Source of the DNA: Prorocentrum cordatum
Taxonomy: Eukaryota; Sar; Dinophyceae; Prorocentrales; Prorocentraceae
Reading direction: 5' to 3'
Assembly (NCBI GenBank): GCA_963575745.1
Contig: CAUYUJ010017866.1
Span: 1-62,000, forward strand
DNA: 62,000 bases
The notes under the pieces were generated by a model, which was given only the letters and a program-made list of their open reading frames with translations, ran no database searches and was not told the origin of the DNA. Below, piece after piece: positions 30,522 through 41,104 of the stretch (positions within the stretch are counted from its first letter, which is position 1; each line of letters begins with the position of its first letter). The translations under genes were made by a program, and so were the position numbers.

Positions 30522-31631
30522 ATGACTCGGGGCCGCGGCGGCTGGAGTGACGCAAATGACCAAGCGACGTGGGGAGCTGCGTGGGGTGCGCCGTGGCGAC
30601 GATCAGCCTCACTTTCAACCTCACGTTCGTCCAGCCGCAAGCCGCCCAACACCAAGGGCAAGAAGCACACGCAGTACCTGGTATGCCCGACTTGTCCAGT
30701 TGGTAGTGGCAATTGGGTTTATTGCAACAGGGCAGGCAAACCTGGATGGACCAATTGCAAGACTTGTGGTCACGTGTGGCAACTACCATCCACGTCAACT
30801 GCGCCAGCGGGAGGTCAAGCAGCTCCTGTTGCAGCAGCTCAACCAATGGTGGACCTTCTCAGGAAGCAGTACCCCACGGCCAAGGAGCAAAACGACCAGA
30901 CCCGCATGGATGAGATCCTCGCAGCTTGCCCCGAGGCAAAGCCAGCTGAACCAGTCGCAGCACCAGAGTCATCAACAGGACAGAAACTCCAAGAGGCCGT
31001 CGCGGAGCTCAACCGTCTCCAGAAGCACCAAGGCAAGCTGGCCAAACAGCTCAAGCGTGCTACCGAGTACCGCAATGACGTGCTCCAGAGGATCAGCACC
31101 AACGTATCCGAGCTGGCCGACGCGAAGAAGCACTTCCAAGAGGCCAAAGCTGATGTCGGAGGAGATGCAGCTGAAGCACAGCCAGCCAAGAAACAGGACG
31201 ACGCGGAGGAGGAGTTCCCGACCTTGGACGACGAGGAGTTGGCCATGCTGGACAGCAAGCAGAAAGAGGAGTATGAGGCAATCCAGAAAGAATTCCAGAA
31301 GGCCAGGCAATACATCGACGGCAAGAAGACAGCAGTCATCAACGCGACGAAGGCGCTCGACGCGGCTAAGACCATCAAGACCAAGGCCTGCAAGCGGCGT
31401 AAAGGAGAAGACGGAGCTGAAGCTAAACCACCTCAGGAACCAGCAGCAGCACCTGGCGAACAGGCAGATGCACCTGCGGCCGATGCTGGACCAGTTCAAA
31501 CAGACCCCGAGGTGGAGCTCGCCAACCAGTTCGACCTCTCAGATGACGCCCAGGTCCAGGCCTACCTCGCGAAGCTGGCCCAGATCAAGAGCAGGACGAA
31601 GGTCATGGTCGCTACGCGGCAGGGCTCCTAA
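30522..31631 (+). CDS. Retrotransposon ORF1 protein (zinc ribbon, coiled coil)
   Basis: 369 residues from the ATG at 30522, the first Met in this frame after the CTC tract. Residues 1-45 are Arg/Ser-rich. A zinc-ribbon-like site follows: CPTC at 55-58 and CKTC at 79-82 with Trp and Gly between. Residues 155-210 and 230-300 form charged helices typical of coiled coil (for example ELNRLQKHQGKLAKQLKR), separated by an Ala/Glu linker. A basic Lys cluster (KACKRRK) lies before a Pro/Ala-rich end. In LINE-type elements ORF1 proteins bind RNA and form multimers; that role is inferred. The downstream endonuclease frame is +1 relative to this one and has no Met near its start. Confidence 0.75.
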   Translation: MTRGRGGWSDANDQATWGAAWGAPWRRSASLSTSRSSSRKPPNTKGKKHTQYLVCPTCPVGSGNWVYCNRAGKPGWTNCKTCGHVWQLPSTSTAPAGGQAAPVAAAQPMVDLLRKQYPTAKEQNDQTRMDEILAACPEAKPAEPVAAPESSTGQKLQEAVAELNRLQKHQGKLAKQLKRATEYRNDVLQRISTNVSELADAKKHFQEAKADVGGDAAEAQPAKKQDDAEEEFPTLDDEELAMLDSKQKEEYEAIQKEFQKARQYIDGKKTAVINATKALDAAKTIKTKACKRRKGEDGAEAKPPQEPAAAPGEQADAPAADAGPVQTDPEVELANQFDLSDDAQVQAYLAKLAQIKSRTKVMVATRQGS

Positions 31632-33804
31632 CTACAGCCAGAAGTACGACGATGTTGAAGCCGAGATCGACGGCTTCGTATTATTAGCCTCTGCTGCGAA
31701 GGGGGATGAGCCCAGAGTGCCCACGTTTGCTGTCCAGCACGGCAAATCCCCACTCGCAGCAGAGCTCCATCGAGGACCAAGCGGGTTCGCCAGGCCGCCA
31801 TGCCAGAAGCAGGTCTGGTTTGACGGCGACGCTGACTACATCATCGAGAGTGCGTCTACTCGGGCAGATGATGATAATAGCAGCGCGACGTCAATTTCTT
31901 CTCGGGGATCGTCTGCTTGCTCAAGCCCGTCGGCAGAGCCAGTCCGTGCAGGTTCGCAAGGTGCTGGCATCCAGTTCCAGACCGAAGGCAAGAACCAGCA
32001 GACCAATTCAGACGATGCGAAGCCCACCGTCACCATCTTCGTGGCCAACGTTACGCAGTACAACACGGCCGCCAAATTTTTCATCGAGGGCAAGAGCAAG
32101 CAGTACGACATCACCGCGCTGAGCGAGCACCACCTACGTGGACCAGCAGCAGAGATCGAGGCTAGCCGACTCATGCAGTACGGGTGGCGATCTCACGGTA
32201 CTTGTACTCCAGCGCGGCCATCGCCACGATCCACGACGGGCACCTTAGGAGGCACATGCATCCTTCGCCTTCGTCGACGTCATCTAGATACGCGAGTACA
32301 CCTGCCAGATGCGCAGGGCCACAGCATTTTCGCCAAGGATATCCAGGATATCACCATGGTGAAGTGGCAGCTCAAAGGACAGCAGATAGCAGTGATCACG
32401 GCCTACCTCACAGCATCCATCGGCTTCACGGGTGAGAATATCCGTAAGATGAAGCACTTACTTCAGCTGACAAAGAGTTTGGGCAACATACCTTGGATAA
32501 TTTGTGGAGACTTCAACAATACACCACAAGAGTTTGAAGCGGCGCCTTGGCTAAGACTGCTTGGTGGATCAATTGTGGTACCTCAGCGCGTTAGCTACGC
32601 GTGCAGCAGTGGAACGGGGCGCCTCATCGACTCTGCCATCATCCCTCCAGACTTTCGGCCGATACTCAAGCAGATCCGTGGCGAGCATGAGGTACCATGG
32701 TCCCCGCACATCGGCATCGTTATAGAGCTATGGGCCCAGCCGTCGACGATCCTTATCCGCAAGCCCATGCTCCCAGCCAAGCGCCCCATACCCATGACGG
32801 AAATCCAAAGAGAGAAAGGTATCAAGCGGCAACAGCGCGACCGCGCCCAGTACAACGAAATGGCCAAGTACTTTGAAGACGACCTCTTGGACAGCAAGCT
32901 CCTGGACACGTACTACACGCAGACTGTGGCCATGCGATGCGACCAGAATATCTGGGACGAGTGCCGAGACGAGGAGGCATCTTGCCGAATCCGAGGCGCG
33001 CCGTTGTGGGTGCAGAATTCGCTAGCGTACAAGCAGGACCCGCGCATGAGTGAGTTGCTGGGTAAGTTGTATGGCAAGTGGGCGAATGCGGCGGAGCGGG
33101 CACTCTCGACCATCACGGAGGCACCGATCCACTCACGAGCGAGACGTGGACAGCCAACACGCTACAAGGAAGTACCCTACCCGCAGCACATCGCAGGCAA
33201 GCCGGAAGGTAACACTAAAGCGGACGAGCAGCAGCACACCAGCATCCTCTGGACGGCGCTCTATCAGCGTTGCCGAGACGGCGTTCTGCTCCTCCAAAGG
33301 CACCCGATAGAGAGCAAGCACCACTTGGACGCCATCAGCCTCATCATCAAGACTGTAGTCACGCAGATCGACAAGCTTGAAAAGACCAAAGTAGCGGAGA
33401 CCGACTACCTGGATGAGCAGGCGGCCCTTTTCGCCAAACGCGTCAGCTCCCTCGGCCACGACATCGACCCCGACACGCACATGGAGAATATCACCGAGTG
33501 GCAGGATGCAGCAGCAGCCACAAGACATCGAATGGATTGGCATGTCTCTCAGATGTGGACAATGGTTCGTGAGCAAGTCGGCCAGTGGACGAGGACGGCG
33601 CTATCAAGTAATATGCGCGATGCTCATAGATATATCAGCAAACATGAACGACGAGAATACTACCAGGACATTGCGTGGACCGATACCAAGGACGAGACGG
33701 GAGAACTTCGTGAGGCCACGGGAGTGCCGGCAGGAGTTGGCAAACGCTGGTGGCAGCGGCAACAACAGCAGCGAGCAGTAGTTGAAATCGGCCATGGCAG
33801 AAAC
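31632..33804 (+). CDS. Retrotransposon ORF2, APE-type endonuclease segment
   Basis: Open in the +1 frame relative to ORF1. Exonuclease-endonuclease-phosphatase motifs appear in order: an Asn strand (TIFVANVTQYN), an acidic E in ITALSEHH (Glu codon 32125), WIICGDFNNTP (Asp 32509, Asn 32515), GRLIDSAII (Asp 32629) and WSPHIGIV (Ser 32701, His 32707). The last replaces the usual Ser-Asp-His with Ser-Pro-His but keeps the Ser and His. The domain would nick target DNA to prime reverse transcription. About 360 residues of helical linker follow. No Met precedes residue LMQYGW (32173), so expression probably needs frameshifting or readthrough from ORF1, or a frame mutation occurred. The frame then enters the T-rich tract. 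Confidence 0.75.
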
Positions 33805-33914
33805 TTTGTTTTTTTTTTTTTTTTTTTTGTCCTTTGTTTTCTTTTTTCTTTTGTTTTTCAATTTATTTTTTTTTCTTTTTTTCTTTTTTTTTTTTTTTCT
33901 TCCTTTTTCATTTT

Positions 33915-33950
<36 letters not shown>

Positions 33951-33963
33951 CAAGTTTTTTTTT
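33805..33963. repeat. 159-bp T-rich tract inside ORF2
   Basis: About 85 percent T with scattered C, G and A, read as poly-Phe. The frame of the upstream endonuclease differs from that of the downstream RT, so the tract coincides with a frame change. It could be an insertion, such as a reverse-oriented poly(A) remnant, a slippage expansion or an assembly problem. Confidence 0.9.
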
Positions 33964-36181
33964 CAACAAAGCAGCTCAAGCCGACCTACTGCATCGAGAC
34001 TATTACGATATCCAAGATCTTGAAGCAGCGCTATCCAAATTTCGACCGACGACAGCACGTGGCCCAGACCAATGGCAACCACCAGAGATCAAGGCGCTGC
34101 CCGACGACGCGAAGCGCAGCCTCGTCTTTGTGTTAAATTCATGCGAACGCAACTTATGTTGGCCACATCAGTTTTATCACCTTTGGTATCATTTATTTGC
34201 CAAAGCTGGTTCTAACACAGCGGGCGAAGAGCGCCCTATTGGATTACTACCGTTCCCAGTCAGGATCTGGGGCAAGATGGCCAAAGCGGAGATGCAAGAC
34301 TGGTGTTCAGAAAAGGCAGGCTATTGGGACGCTGCCATTCAGGGGTCATCAGCATTACGAGCAGCACTCTTATCAATGGCCCTTGATGAAACCAGCGCGA
34401 AGCTCAAGGGATCGATCTACGGCACCTTCTACCTTGACCTGGAAAAATTCTACGACAGTGTGGACCTCAGCATCTTGATCAGACGTGCTATGCAACTCAA
34501 TTATCCAGCCGTCAACCTGTACATCAGCATCCTGATGTACTTATCACCGCGTGTAGTACGAGCCTGTCACGACCACGCTGAACCAATTTGCCCATGGAAC
34601 GGTATAGTGGCTGGGTGTGTTGCAGCGAATCACGCGGCAAGAGCTATGGTGTACATCATATTGGGCATCACCCACAATGCAGCGCCGCTTGCGATAGCAC
34701 GCGAGTTTGTTGACGATCTCCATACACGTGTAGAAGGACGCGCTGAGGAATTCCAGCAGCAGTTCCCCGTCGCAGTCAACACCTTAGTGCAGGCCTGTCT
34801 GGACTCCAAGCTAGTAGTCTCGGGGAAATCGGCCCTACTCACGAACTGCATCACCACGAAGAAGCACATCGTGAAGCAGCTCATGCAGAAAGGAATCAAC
34901 ATCAAGACACCGACGTACGTCAAATATTTGGGTATTGATGCAGCTCTGGGTCGCCAACGTACCACGTCTACGCGCACTACCAGATGCAAGCAGGCTAGAC
35001 AAAGAGCTAAAAGGGCCAAGCTTTTCAGCAAGCAAAAAGGACGGTGGCGACGCAGGACGGCCATGTTATTCAACTCAAACCTTCGGGCGAAACAAAGCTA
35101 CGATTGGCCTATCGCAGGTCTCAGCCCAGCTGCAGTACGCGACGCACAAGCACAGGCAGCAGATATGGCTGGCTTCAGTACTGGTGGCAGGTGTACGTCA
35201 ACTATCAACGTCATTTTCTACGGCGAGAACGAACCAGCCACAGCCTGCCTCCAGCGCCAGATAAAGGAGTGGATACAGACATGGCAAAAAGAAGTACCTG
35301 CCCATGAGCGCCTACGACAAGGATGGTACGAAAATCTACAAAGATTCCAGAAGATGAGACCACGTGGACGGTGGAACTCAGTCACAGGACCCATGGGCGC
35401 CCTTATCTTATCCTTACAGCAGTTGGGATGGAAGCCACGCCGACCTGATGAATGGGAAGATCCAAGAGGCACGTTGTGGAAGTTCCGAGATGACCAGGCC
35501 CTGGACTTTAAGGATATCATGCGTACCATTGCAGCGGACATGGAGGCGCAGATATGGATCAAGGCCACCGACCACTACTACGGCAAGGGCATGCAGCACG
35601 GCATGGGCACCACGATGCTCAAGCGCACACTACAGAAGTTACGCAAAGCTGATCGTGTACAAGAAGCTGGAGCGCTTGAAGCACTGGCATGTGGAGCAAT
35701 ATGGACGGGGCAGCGGTGCAAAGATGCTGGCTACAAAACTGACGGCAAGTGCCCAAGATGTTCCAAAGCGGCTGACACGATCAAGCACAGGATCTACGAG
35801 TGCGAAATGAATGACAACTTGAGCATAGAGGCCGTCTTCAAGTCACAGTCGCTGTGCAAGCGCGCACTGGAAGAAATGTATAACGACCCCGACACAGAGG
35901 CGTTCTGGCTACGCGGACTACTTCCTCAACATCGCAACCCAGTCCCATCAGCGCCGGCGTGGGGATCATGGAATGGAAGTTATTGGACAACGGCCACGGC
36001 AGGAACCAAAGTATATGCGCAGGAGATGGTCACCATCAACCCCGTATGCTGCGCGGTTGCCTTCGTGGATGGATCAGGCACAAGCAATGACAAGCGCATC
36101 AACAGAGTGGGATGGGGACTTACACTTCAGCTACGACAGGGACCGCCAGAACATAGACCAGGACGAGAGCGACTGTGGTGA
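33964..36181 (+). CDS. Retrotransposon ORF2, reverse transcriptase and RNase H start
   Basis: RT palm motifs are clear: TTARGPDQWQ, GEERPIGLL (motif 1-2 region), FYLDLEKFYDSVD (motif A, Asp codon 34436), CPWNGIVAGCVAANHA (motif B) and FVDDLH (motif C, Asp codons 34712 and 34715; FVDD in place of YADD), then VKYLGID (motif D/E). A thumb and connection region of about 350 residues follows, with a CPRCSKAADTIKHRIYEC zinc-knuckle-like C-x2-C-x8-H-x4-C. The end reads VAFVDGSGTSND (Asp 36068), the first strand and first acidic residue of RNase H, then GWGLTL before a stop at 36179. The upstream limit is the T-rich tract. The RT copies element RNA at the nicked target. Confidence 0.85.
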
Positions 36182-36985
36182 TCTGTGGTGCCATGACGCA
36201 CTCTTGGAACAGGGGAGCCTCTCTGAGGCTGTTCGGGGCCCTCACCCGCTGGGCGTCCAAACCACGGGTGGGTCTTCGTATGCCATGTTGGACTTCGGCG
36301 AAAAACCCCCTGCCCAGAGTGACGTCGCACCACAGATGGGGAGCCCTTCGGGTGCTGGTCGGGACCTCTGCCCGCTGGACGCAATACCCACGGGTGGATC
36401 TTCGTACGCCACGTTGGACTTCGGCGAAAATACCCCATCAGGTCGCACGGAAATGGGAGGCCAAGTGAAGCAAGTACCGACCGACGAGACCACGGAGCAG
36501 CTGCACAAGGATGTGATGAATGACCTCGGAGTCTGGGCAGCGACTTGGACAGTATTCATAGATAACAACGAAGATCGCAACCACGACAGCTGGAAACTAT
36601 GGTGCGAGCCGTACATGAAGCAGTTCCTACGCCAACCAGAACAAGCTAGCCTCTTGCAGTTTCTCAAAGCACGGTACCAGACCCGCAGCAGCAGCCAGCT
36701 CGCCAAATATCTCTGTGACATCAGATGGCGCACCTCCAAGAAGCGGCGCAAGGATGTATATGACTACTACCTCACGCTCCAAGGATGGGAAAGACAAGCT
36801 TACGTCCAACACTGGTTTGACAGCGTCGCCGAAATTAAAGAGAAGTTTCGACAGCTCCTACGCGATCAGGCACCCACCCTCGAAGATGAGTTTCCTGAGT
36901 ACTATGAGGATAGCGATACGGTAATGGACACGACGACCCCAAGCTATGTCAAGCACGTCCTCAATGTGAACGATCAGATCGACAT
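36182..36985 (+). other. Open insertion splitting the RNase H domain
   Basis: This segment separates the first RNase H strand (to 36130) from the second (IADTHHIGFYG, about 37000). The plus frame shared with the downstream RNase H is open throughout. It first encodes two 42-residue tandem repeats (36232-36483, 126-bp period) with TGGSSYAMLDFGE. About 160 residues of mostly helical, charged sequence follow (WKLWCEPYMKQFLRQPEQAS, LLQFLKARYQTRSSSQLAKY, DVYDYYLTLQGWERQAYVQH), then an acidic stretch. No family is recognised. It may be a captured segment, a nested insertion or an element-specific domain. Confidence 0.6.
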
Positions 36986-38060
36986 CAGCAACGGCGTCAT
37001 TGCAGATACCCACCATATCGGTTTCTACGGCACGGTGGATGGAGAACAGAGTGTACCTGCAGCAGAACATGCGGGATTGTTTTGGGCCTTGGCGCTGACG
37101 AAAGGGCCGATTACCATCTGCACTGACTGCCAGCAAGTTGTGAATGGTTGGACCCAGCGCTTTTATGAACATCCTCAAGGTGCCTTGAAGGAATGGTGGG
37201 GGCGTATCGGTGCTATGATCAAGAAGCGGACTGGTGGAGTACATCAGGTGGTTATTATCAAATGTTTATCTCATATTGACCATGAATCAATCAAGCAGTC
37301 CAAACAAGATTTCCAGATCAGCCTTGGAAATGAAATGGCAGATACTCTTGCGCAACGTGGAGCTGAAGAGGCCATGAACGATATACGTGATGAGGTCAAG
37401 CAGCTTACTGAAGTGGAAACGTTGTTGATGCGTGTCCAGCGTCGTGCGGCCGCCATCATCTTCGACATGTGCAAGGACGCGGACCCAACCAAGCTGGACA
37501 GGCCCAAGCAGCAGCGGCACAAAGCGTTCCACTTACGACGTGAGCAGCGCCTCCAGCTACAAGAAGTTTCTGGACATGATATGAAAACAATGAAAGGACG
37601 TTGGGTCTGCCAAGAGTGTTGGACAACTCCAGGCAAGTATAGTCTCTTTGATTGGTTGAGAGCCAATGTTTGTATTGGACGGCAGTATGAAGTACATCGA
37701 GCTGATCATGGGCATGCAGTACATGTACCCAACAATGAGATGGTTGAAATTCAAGATAAAGTGATCCACCCGAGCCATTCGATTTCTGTTGCTCATGGGC
37801 AGTTCTGGTGTTGGAATTGTGCAGCGGTGGCGTCACACAATGATGAAGGACATGGGCGTGTATCCCTTCTGGCAGCGAAGTGCAGAGAGCAGATCACGCA
37901 GAGTGGCCAGACAGTTCTCCGACGTCTACGCCAAGGGTTACCCCCTAAGGCTGGCCAGAACTGGCCAGATGGCACGGTGCCGCCCAACGGCGGCAAGCTA
38001 CCACGAGTTGCAACTGGGCGACGTCAACGTGTGGCTGCTGAGCGGCGACTACGTGGGTGA
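36986..38060 (+). CDS. Retrotransposon ORF2, rest of RNase H and Cys/His tail
   Basis: Continues the RNase H fold one frame from the RT. VPAAEHAGLFWAL carries the second acidic residue (Glu codon 37065), ITICTDCQQVVNGW the third (Asp 37125) and LGNEMADTLA the fourth (Asp 37341), so with Asp 36068 the acidic set is complete although split. Downstream are an Arg-rich helix, VCQECW, SISVAHGQFWCWNCAAV and LLAAKCREQ, a Cys/His-rich tail that probably binds nucleic acid (inference). The last residues before the stop at 38060 become low-complexity. RNase H would remove template RNA during cDNA synthesis. Confidence 0.75.
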
Positions 38061-38093
38061 GTACGCGGCTCGGGGCTTCGGCCCCGCAGAGAT

Positions 38094-38290
38094 ACTCTGC
38101 CCTGGAGAGGCAGTGAGGTGGAGGCCCGCCCTGTCTCTGGGGCTGGCTCGCGACCTCACGGGGCAGCTGCCCCCAGCTGCCCCGCTGCTCTACTCTGCCC
38201 TGGAGTGGCAGTGAGGTGGAGCCCGCCCTGTCTCTGGGCCGCGGCGGCGGAGTCGACCGCGGTGCCCTCTGCTCTCGAGTCCTCGAGTCC
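38094..38290. repeat. 98-bp direct duplication at the element's 3' end
   Basis: ACTCTGCCCTGGAG begins at 38094 and 38192, each followed by GGCAGTGAGGTGGAG and CCCGCCCTGTCTCTGGG. Confidence 0.75.
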
Positions 38291-38499
38291 TCTGCCTCCT
38301 TCTGCCCGTCCTCCTGCCCCACCTCATCCTCCTCCTCCTCCTGATCCACCTTCTTCTTCTCCTCGTCCACCTCATCCTCCTCCTTATTCACGCCCGCCTC
38401 TGCCATTTTGCTCCCGAGCGCCTCTTCGCCTGAAGGAGGCTGTGCGGGTGTTTGTGGCGCTGGCCCCGCGCACCAGAGTCGTTCGATGCTTGCCCAGTA

Positions 38500-40250
38500 G
38501 TCGCAGCAGGGCCAGGGCAAGAACTGTAAGCGCGAACGCTGCGCATCCGAGAGTTTTTTACTCTACGGTTCCTGTTGACTGCGGGAGGCGACCAAGACCA
38601 GTCCGACGAGCAGCACGCCCAGCTACAGCACCTGCGCTCCAAGCTGACCGAGCTCAAGAAGCTCGCCGATGACCCAATCATGGAAGACCCCATCAAGCCG
38701 CACGTGGACGCGCTCCCGGAGCGCGTCGACCAAGCTCAGGCGACACTGGGAACCAACATGCCGCGCTGCTTCACTGAGTGCCGCGTGGCGCGGGACCGCA
38801 AGCGGGTGATGGAGCAGCGCGACAAGTGCGAAGGCCGAGGGGAGGGGCTGCCAGCCGAGCTGGCCAAGACGGGAGAAGCTGGACACGGAGAGGGCCAGCC
38901 TCGAGCGCTTCGACAAGAAGCTGGAGACCCTCACCCAGAAGACCAGCGAGTTGTCAGTCTTAGCGCCTGGTAAAAGGCAGGGGGGCGGCGGCGGCGGCTG
39001 TGCTGGAGCATGCGGCCAAGTGCTTGGCGGAGGACCCCAAGGCGGCGGACGACCCCAAGCTCAATGACGCCCTCGAGCGCGCCCTGCAGCAGCACACCGC
39101 CGAGAAGGAGTGGATCGCGCAGGCAAGGGCGGCCAAGAAGGCAGAGGCTGACGCAGCCGCTGCCCGCGCGAAGGAGACCACCGAGACGGACCAAGCCGGC
39201 GGCCACAGCGAGCGCAAGCCGCGCCACCTGGAGGCCCAGTCCAAGAATGAGGACATCCTGGAATTCGAGGCCTTCAGCACGGAGGAGGCCATCGCCGAGG
39301 TGTATACCAAGGGCGGCGTCATTCCTGAGCAGGCTGCTAGCTTATCTGGTCCTATCAAGCTACAGCGTGACGGCTTCGAGCTGGGCCATGCCAATACCAT
39401 CAGCAAGGCCCAGTGGCTCCCAAAGAGAGGGTAGCACCTGGAAGGACGCCAAGCAGTCCTTCTACACACGGTGAACGCCAACTCCGTGGGTACCTTCGAG
39501 AGCATCATGAACGATATCTACAACGACACCCCTGTGCCCATCATCGTGGCTCAAGAGCTGCAAGCGAGCACGGAGAAGCTTGACATTTTCGTGGCAGGCA
39601 TGACCCAGCGAGGCTAGATATTTATGCTCGTGCTAAGCGTTGGCACGAGCAGCGGTTGGAGTTCTGGAGTGCTGATAGATACCACTAGTAGCCGGGGGTT
39701 CGACTACGCCATGAGAGGCATAAGCACGCGGAGCATGTTCTCCACCTCGCAGCAGAGGATGTCTAGTTGTGGCATTGATGAGCGCGATCAAGAAGCATGG
39801 AATAGCTTGCGGGTCGTACACGGGAGGCATGTCGCGCCGCAACGAGCTGATCTTGCAGTAGTGGGCCAGCGTGATGACGGTGACCAATACGATTCGGTTT
39901 TAGGCGGCGACTTCAACATGGAGCCATCTATCTTGCGTGCCGTGGGGCTGCTGAGCAACATTGACGTCGTTATCATCTACGACCAGCAGAAGGGCACGTG
40001 CCGCCAGCGAGGAAACGGGATACGGTCAACCATCGGCTATCTCATCATATCCACGAGCCTGATCGTCGGGCCCGTGGCAGCAAAGGTGCAGGAGGGCTTG
40101 AATCTCAGCCCGCACGCGCCAGCACAGCTTACCATCAACAAGCATACCTGCGAGGACAGGGCAGTCTTCGTGCTGCAGAAGCCCCCGAGGTGGCCGCTGA
40201 CGCCACCCACGGGCTGCCCAGGGCCACGTGAGATGGCCGGGACTGTTGGT
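38500..40250 (+). pseudogene. Second decayed retroelement: ORF1 and endonuclease
   Basis: ORF1-like helices occur in two frames: 38575-38973 (LQHLRSKLTELKKLADDP) and 39000-39434 (AAKCLAEDPKAADDPKL, ALQQHTAEKEWIAQARAAK). The endonuclease starts in the same frame as the second part: NANSVGTFESIMNDIY, PVPIIVAQELQ (acidic residue after Q). An in-frame stop interrupts it at 39615, then VLGGDFNMEPSIL (Asp 39909), RSTIGYLIIS (Gly 40035 where Asp is expected) and LNLSPHAPAQL (Ser 40107, His 40113). The Gly substitution and stops make it inactive. It shares the unusual Ser-Pro-His motif with the element upstream. It ends in a 10-bp minisatellite with no RT. Confidence 0.65.
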
Positions 40251-40660
40251 GTTGTTTGGCGTTTCTTGGCGCTGCTTGGCTCTGCTTCGCATCTCTTGGC
40301 ATTGTTCGGCATTGCTTTGCATTGCTTGGCATTGCTTGGCACTGCGTGGCGTTGCGTGGCATTGCTTGGCATTGCTTTGCGTTGCTTGGCACTGCTTGGC
40401 ATCGCTTGGCATTGTTTTGTACTTCTTCGCGTTCCTTCGCATTGCTCTGCACTGCTTGGCATTTCTTTGCGTTGCTTTGCATTGCTTGTCGTTGCTTGCG
40501 GTTGCTTGGCCTTGCGCGGCATCAGTTGGCATTGACTGGCACTTTTTTGCGCTGCTGTGCATCCCTTGGCATTGCTGGTCATTGCTTTGCGTCGCTTGGC
40601 ATTTCTTGGCACTGCGTGGCATGTCATTACTTGGCATTGCTTTGCATTGGTTGTCAGTAC
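40251..40660. repeat. 10-bp minisatellite TTGGCATTGC
   Basis: About 40 diverged units of TTGGCATTGC, starting just after the last endonuclease codons of the second retroelement. Leu/Ala/Cys/His frames are repeat translations. Confidence 0.9.
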
Positions 40661-40664
40661 GGCT

Positions 40665-40862
40665 GTAAGGAACCAAGACCAAGTTACCAAAACCGAGGAA
40701 CTATGAAGTCAAGACCGAGGAAGCGTTAAATCAAGACCAAAAGAGCAACACCAAGCAACCAATGCCAAGGAACTAAGGAACCAATCCTAATGATTTCGAG
40801 GGGGGGCAACAAGGAACCAAGACCAAGGAACCACGGAACCAAAAACAAGGAACCTGGGACAC
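40665..40862. repeat. AAGGAACCAAGACC-type minisatellite
   Basis: Irregular A-rich units of AAGGAACCAAGACC to the limit at about 40860. Confidence 0.75.
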
Positions 40863-40914
40863 GCTTGCTAGCCAGGCCCATTGCCTACCGAGTCGGTTCA
40901 AAAACAAGAAAGAG

Positions 40915-41104
40915 CATTAGGCTCAGAAATCCCCGGGTTCGCCAGGGATTGGTTTCCCCCAAACGACGAAAGCCCTTCCAAAACCTGTTCGAAACGTTCC
41001 GACAAGCCTCCCAGAGCCCTTCCCGTTCGGATGGTTTCGGGATGGTTTCGCTTCTTTTGAAAGGAAACCAGTCCCTGGCAAACCCTGGACTTTCTAACCC
41101 TAGG
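40915..41104. repeat. Foldback inverted repeat of about 190 bp
   Basis: Arms 40915-40963 and 41056-41104 pair over about 48 bp at about 75 percent identity. The best core is GCCAGGGATTGGTTTCC (40941-40957) with GGAAACCAGTCCCTGGC (41063-41079), 16 of 17. Pairing seems to continue weakly into the loop. Confidence 0.7.

Larger units (their letters stand above)
30359..38215 (+). mobile_element. Non-LTR-type retrotransposon, interrupted copy
   Basis: Order on the plus strand: ORF1 with zinc ribbon and coiled coil, APE-type endonuclease, T-rich tract, reverse transcriptase, RNase H split by an insertion, Cys/His tail. No long terminal repeats or integrase are visible. The boundaries are approximate: the 5' limit is the end of the CTC tract, and the 3' limit is the end of a 98-bp duplication near 38215. 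The reading frame changes at the ORF1/endonuclease, endonuclease/RT and RNase H points, so this copy is unlikely to be autonomous as it stands. Confidence 0.85.

Noticed and set aside
30547-31630. The early part of the ORF2 frame as an extra Arg/Ser-rich protein domain
   Set aside because: It overlaps ORF1 in another frame and its composition is that of an out-of-frame translation.
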